9,299 nt of DNA from an uncultured Azospirillum sp. (GTDB taxonomy: Bacteria > Pseudomonadota > Alphaproteobacteria > Azospirillales > Azospirillaceae), in NCBI GenBank assembly GCA_937960755.1, contig CALGOL010000588.1, forward strand, positions 1 through 9,299, in the 5' to 3' direction. The notes under the pieces were generated by a model that saw only the letters and a program-made list of their open reading frames with translations, searched no databases and was not told the DNA's origin. This document shows positions 7,605-9,299 of this stretch, one piece after another (within the stretch, counting starts at the first letter, position 1; each line of letters begins with the position of its first letter). The position numbers and the translations under genes were made by a program.

Positions 7605-7871
7605 TCAGAACATCACGGCGCAATTGCGCGCACGGCAGCTCACCACGACAAAAGAGTCTTTGTCCTCTGAACAGCCGATCTTGAACACCGTCTGCTCCAT
7701 CCGTCCGGGCACGTATTTCAGCACCTCGACCTTGGTTGGCGTGCAGTTGGCTGATTTGGCCGCGGCCTTGGCTTCCGCCTGTCCGCTGGAGACGGTGGCG
7801 GCCTGGGCGCAAGGCGCTGCGAGCGCGGCCAAGGCCCCGGCGATCATCTGGGCGGAGCGGAAAGGGGTCAT
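7605..7871 (-). CDS. Small exported hypothetical protein with four cysteines
   Basis: This 88-residue protein has a Sec signal peptide (hydrophobic stretch at about 9-20, probable cleavage after AQA near residue 24), leaving a periplasmic or secreted protein of about 64 residues. Cysteines at 43, 67, 79 and 84 could form two disulfides; Cys21 is in the signal region and not in a lipobox. The sequence CTPTKVEVLKYVPGRMEQ followed by FKIGCSEDKDSFVVVSC looks like a short beta-rich domain. I do not recognise a family. The ATG at 7871 is preceded by AGGGGAG at 10 nt, a little far but strong. It is divergent from tpiA across 109 bp and lies 73 bp upstream of the lipoprotein gene on the same strand, so the two may form one transcript. 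Confidence 0.7.
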   Translation of the reverse strand: MTPFRSAQMIAGALAALAAPCAQAATVSSGQAEAKAAAKSANCTPTKVEVLKYVPGRMEQTVFKIGCSEDKDSFVVVSCRARNCAVMF

Positions 7872-7980
7872 CGCGGGGCTTCTCCCCTCTGGCGTCGGCG
7901 CGGGGCGTCATGATACCTGTCGCCGGCTGAAAAAGTCACCGTCGCCGAACAAGGCTGCAAGAGAAGAAAGGCGCTATCCC

Positions 7981-8730
7981 ATGACCGTCCGCCGCAAACT
8001 CATCGCCGGCAATTGGAAGATGAACGGCTCCGCCGCCATGACCCGCGACCTGATCGGCGCGCTGACCGCCAAAGCGGCGGCGGCGGCCCCGGCCTGCGAC
8101 GTCGCGGTTTGCCCGCCCTATCCGTTTTTGGGCGCGGCGGCGGCGGCTTTGGCGGGAAGCCCGGTGGCTTTGGGGGCGCAAGACTGCGCGGTTAAGGTTT
8201 CCGGCGCTCACACCGGCGACGTGGCGGCGGAAATGCTGGCGGATGTCGGTTGCCGCTACGCCATCGTCGGTCATTCCGAACGCCGCGCCGATCATGGCGA
8301 AAGCGACGCGCTGATCGCCGCCAAGGCGGCGGCCGCCCACCGCGCCGGCCTGATCGCCATTATTTGCATTGGCGAGACCGAAGCGGAGCGCGTGGCGGGC
8401 CGCGCGCTGGATGTCGCGTCGGCGCAGTTGGCCGGGTCAATCCCCGCCGGCGCGACGGCGGAAAACACCGTGATCGCTTACGAGCCGGTGTGGGCCATCG
8501 GCACCGGCAAGACCGCGACGCCGGCGGACGTGGCGGAGATGCACGCCCACATCCGCGGCCAACTGGCCGGCAAGATCGCCGACGCCGACAAGGTCCGCAT
8601 TCTCTACGGCGGCTCGGTCAAGGCGTCCAACGCCGCCGAGTTGCTGGCGGTGGACAATGTCGACGGCGCGCTGGTGGGCGGGGCTTCGCTGGTCGCCGCC
8701 GATTTCTGGGCGATTGTCGAGGCGGCCTGA
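7981..8730 (+). CDS. tpiA: Triosephosphate isomerase
   Basis: TpiA interconverts dihydroxyacetone phosphate and glyceraldehyde 3-phosphate in glycolysis and gluconeogenesis, as a cytoplasmic dimer. The product is 249 residues, the usual length. Catalytic Asn11 and Lys13 lie in GNWKMN, the electrophilic His98 in VGHSERR, and the base Glu168 in AYEPVWAIGTGK, which also carries loop 6 (about 170-177). The phosphate-binding loops are YGGSVK (209-214) and GGASL (233-237). The frame is open well upstream (to 7624), but that part lies antisense to the small exported gene and has no TIM sequence, so the ATG at 7981 just ahead of RRKLIAGNWKMN is chosen. AAAGG ends about 10 nt before it, a loose ribosome site. 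In the 109-bp gap upstream I see no convincing -35/-10 pair. An exported-protein gene follows after 4 bp. Confidence 0.98.
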   Translation: MTVRRKLIAGNWKMNGSAAMTRDLIGALTAKAAAAAPACDVAVCPPYPFLGAAAAALAGSPVALGAQDCAVKVSGAHTGDVAAEMLADVGCRYAIVGHSERRADHGESDALIAAKAAAAHRAGLIAIICIGETEAERVAGRALDVASAQLAGSIPAGATAENTVIAYEPVWAIGTGKTATPADVAEMHAHIRGQLAGKIADADKVRILYGGSVKASNAAELLAVDNVDGALVGGASLVAADFWAIVEAA

Positions 8731-8734
8731 TCCG

Positions 8735-9299
8735 ATGCGCAAATCCGTCCCCGCCGCTTTTTCCGCTGTTTTGCTGGCCTCCGCATCCTTGCTTTCGCTC
8801 GCGCCTTTTTCGGCGTTCGCTGCGGAGCCGGCCAAGCTCGCCACCTTGACCGAGGCGTGGAAGGGCGGTCCCGCCAGGGAGCAGGGGGCGGATTATTGCG
8901 TGCAGGAGGCGCGCTTCTCCAGCGGGCATCTGTTGATTATCGGCCGCACCAAGGCGGGGGAGGTGAATCTCGCCCTTGGCATCCCCGGCGGCGGCCTGCC
9001 GGTGGGCGAGCGCTGGAAGGTGACGGTGACGGCGGAGGGCGCGGCCCCGCGCGACCGTCAGGCGGTGGCGGCCTCGAAAGGGCTGCTGGTGGTCGGCATG
9101 GGCTTCGACACGGAATTTTACGACCGTTTGAAGCGCGGCAAGACGCTTAATCTGAAATCGGCGGCCGACGACATCGCCTTTCAGCTTTCCGGCACCGCCA
9201 AAGCATTGGGCGAGCTGGAGAAATGCGCCGCCGGCCTGCCTGATCTCAAAGCCGGCGGCAAGGTGGCCTCCGGCGCGCCGGGCGGGGCGGGGGCGCCGC
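8735..9299 (+). CDS. Exported protein of unknown family, 3' end outside window
   Basis: An ATG at 8735 opens a frame that runs without a stop to the window end: 188 residues, incomplete. It starts 4 bp after the tpiA stop and GAGG (8719-8722) lies inside the tpiA end, so it is almost certainly cotranscribed with tpiA. A classic Sec signal (MRKS, then a hydrophobic Ala/Leu stretch) should be cut after AFA near residue 29. The mature part has a predicted beta-rich core with one Cys near the start (YCVQ, Cys55) and one at the end of FQLSGTAKALGELEKC (Cys164), a pair that may form a disulfide. After about 170 the chain becomes Gly/Ala/Pro-rich, a linker to whatever follows. The F-x-L-x-G-(S/T)-x-x-A-L-x-x-L-x-x-C pattern is known to me from various secreted alphaproteobacterial proteins, but I cannot name the family or function. 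Confidence 0.82.
   Translation, partial: MRKSVPAAFSAVLLASASLLSLAPFSAFAAEPAKLATLTEAWKGGPAREQGADYCVQEARFSSGHLLIIGRTKAGEVNLALGIPGGGLPVGERWKVTVTAEGAAPRDRQAVAASKGLLVVGMGFDTEFYDRLKRGKTLNLKSAADDIAFQLSGTAKALGELEKCAAGLPDLKAGGKVASGAPGGAGAP

Noticed and set aside
7624..7980. Upstream extension of the tpiA frame
   Set aside because: It is antisense to the small exported gene and lies outside the TIM fold; the ATG at 7981 fits the family start.

Overview
The window is GC-rich, densely packed chromosomal DNA that looks alphaproteobacterial, most like the Rhodospirillales/Magnetospirillum group. That placement rests on gene content and protein style, not on a marker search. It carries core housekeeping genes (guaB, an RsmB-like rRNA methyltransferase, mltA, tpiA) mixed with small envelope proteins, a c-di-GMP signalling gene and a few poorly characterised families. 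I see no tRNA, rRNA, CRISPR array, insertion sequence, phage gene or clear sign of recent transfer.

Layout. (1) 1-793 (+): the 3' half of guaB (IMP dehydrogenase), closed by a strong GNRA-loop terminator at 812-839. (2) 873-2548 (-): mltA (membrane-bound lytic transglycosylase) followed by a GNAT acetyltransferase whose GTG start overlaps the mltA stop by four bases. The pair converges on guaB. (3) 2654-4697 (+): an RsmB/NOP-type m5C RNA methyltransferase, divergent from mltA, then a SprA-related putative metalloprotease with an HEAAH motif. (4) 4698-4876: a 179-bp convergent gap with several consecutive inverted repeats. (5) 4877-7871 (-): reading along the minus strand, a small exported four-Cys protein, a small four-Cys lipoprotein, a PAS-PAS-PAS-GGDEF diguanylate cyclase and a four-helix inner-membrane protein of the DUF6524 type. 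(6) 7981-9299 (+): tpiA (triosephosphate isomerase), then an exported protein that runs off the window end.

Functionally, guaB and tpiA are central metabolism, the methyltransferase is rRNA modification, and mltA and the small exported proteins belong to the cell envelope. The diguanylate cyclase is the only obvious signalling gene. It has an intact GGEEF active site and an RxxD inhibitory site, a well-formed sigma70-type promoter, and a leader of about 127 nt that can form two hairpins. The promoter in front of the cyclase and the one in front of the membrane-protein gene downstream share a TGACGG core at the -35 position, inside similar inverted repeats. This is the most interesting regulatory signal in the window.

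I did not find a convincing undescribed multi-gene system. The leads most worth a second look are the shared TGACGG promoter element, the cyclase leader, the SprA-related protein, the two adjacent small four-Cys envelope proteins, and the unidentified exported protein at the right edge.
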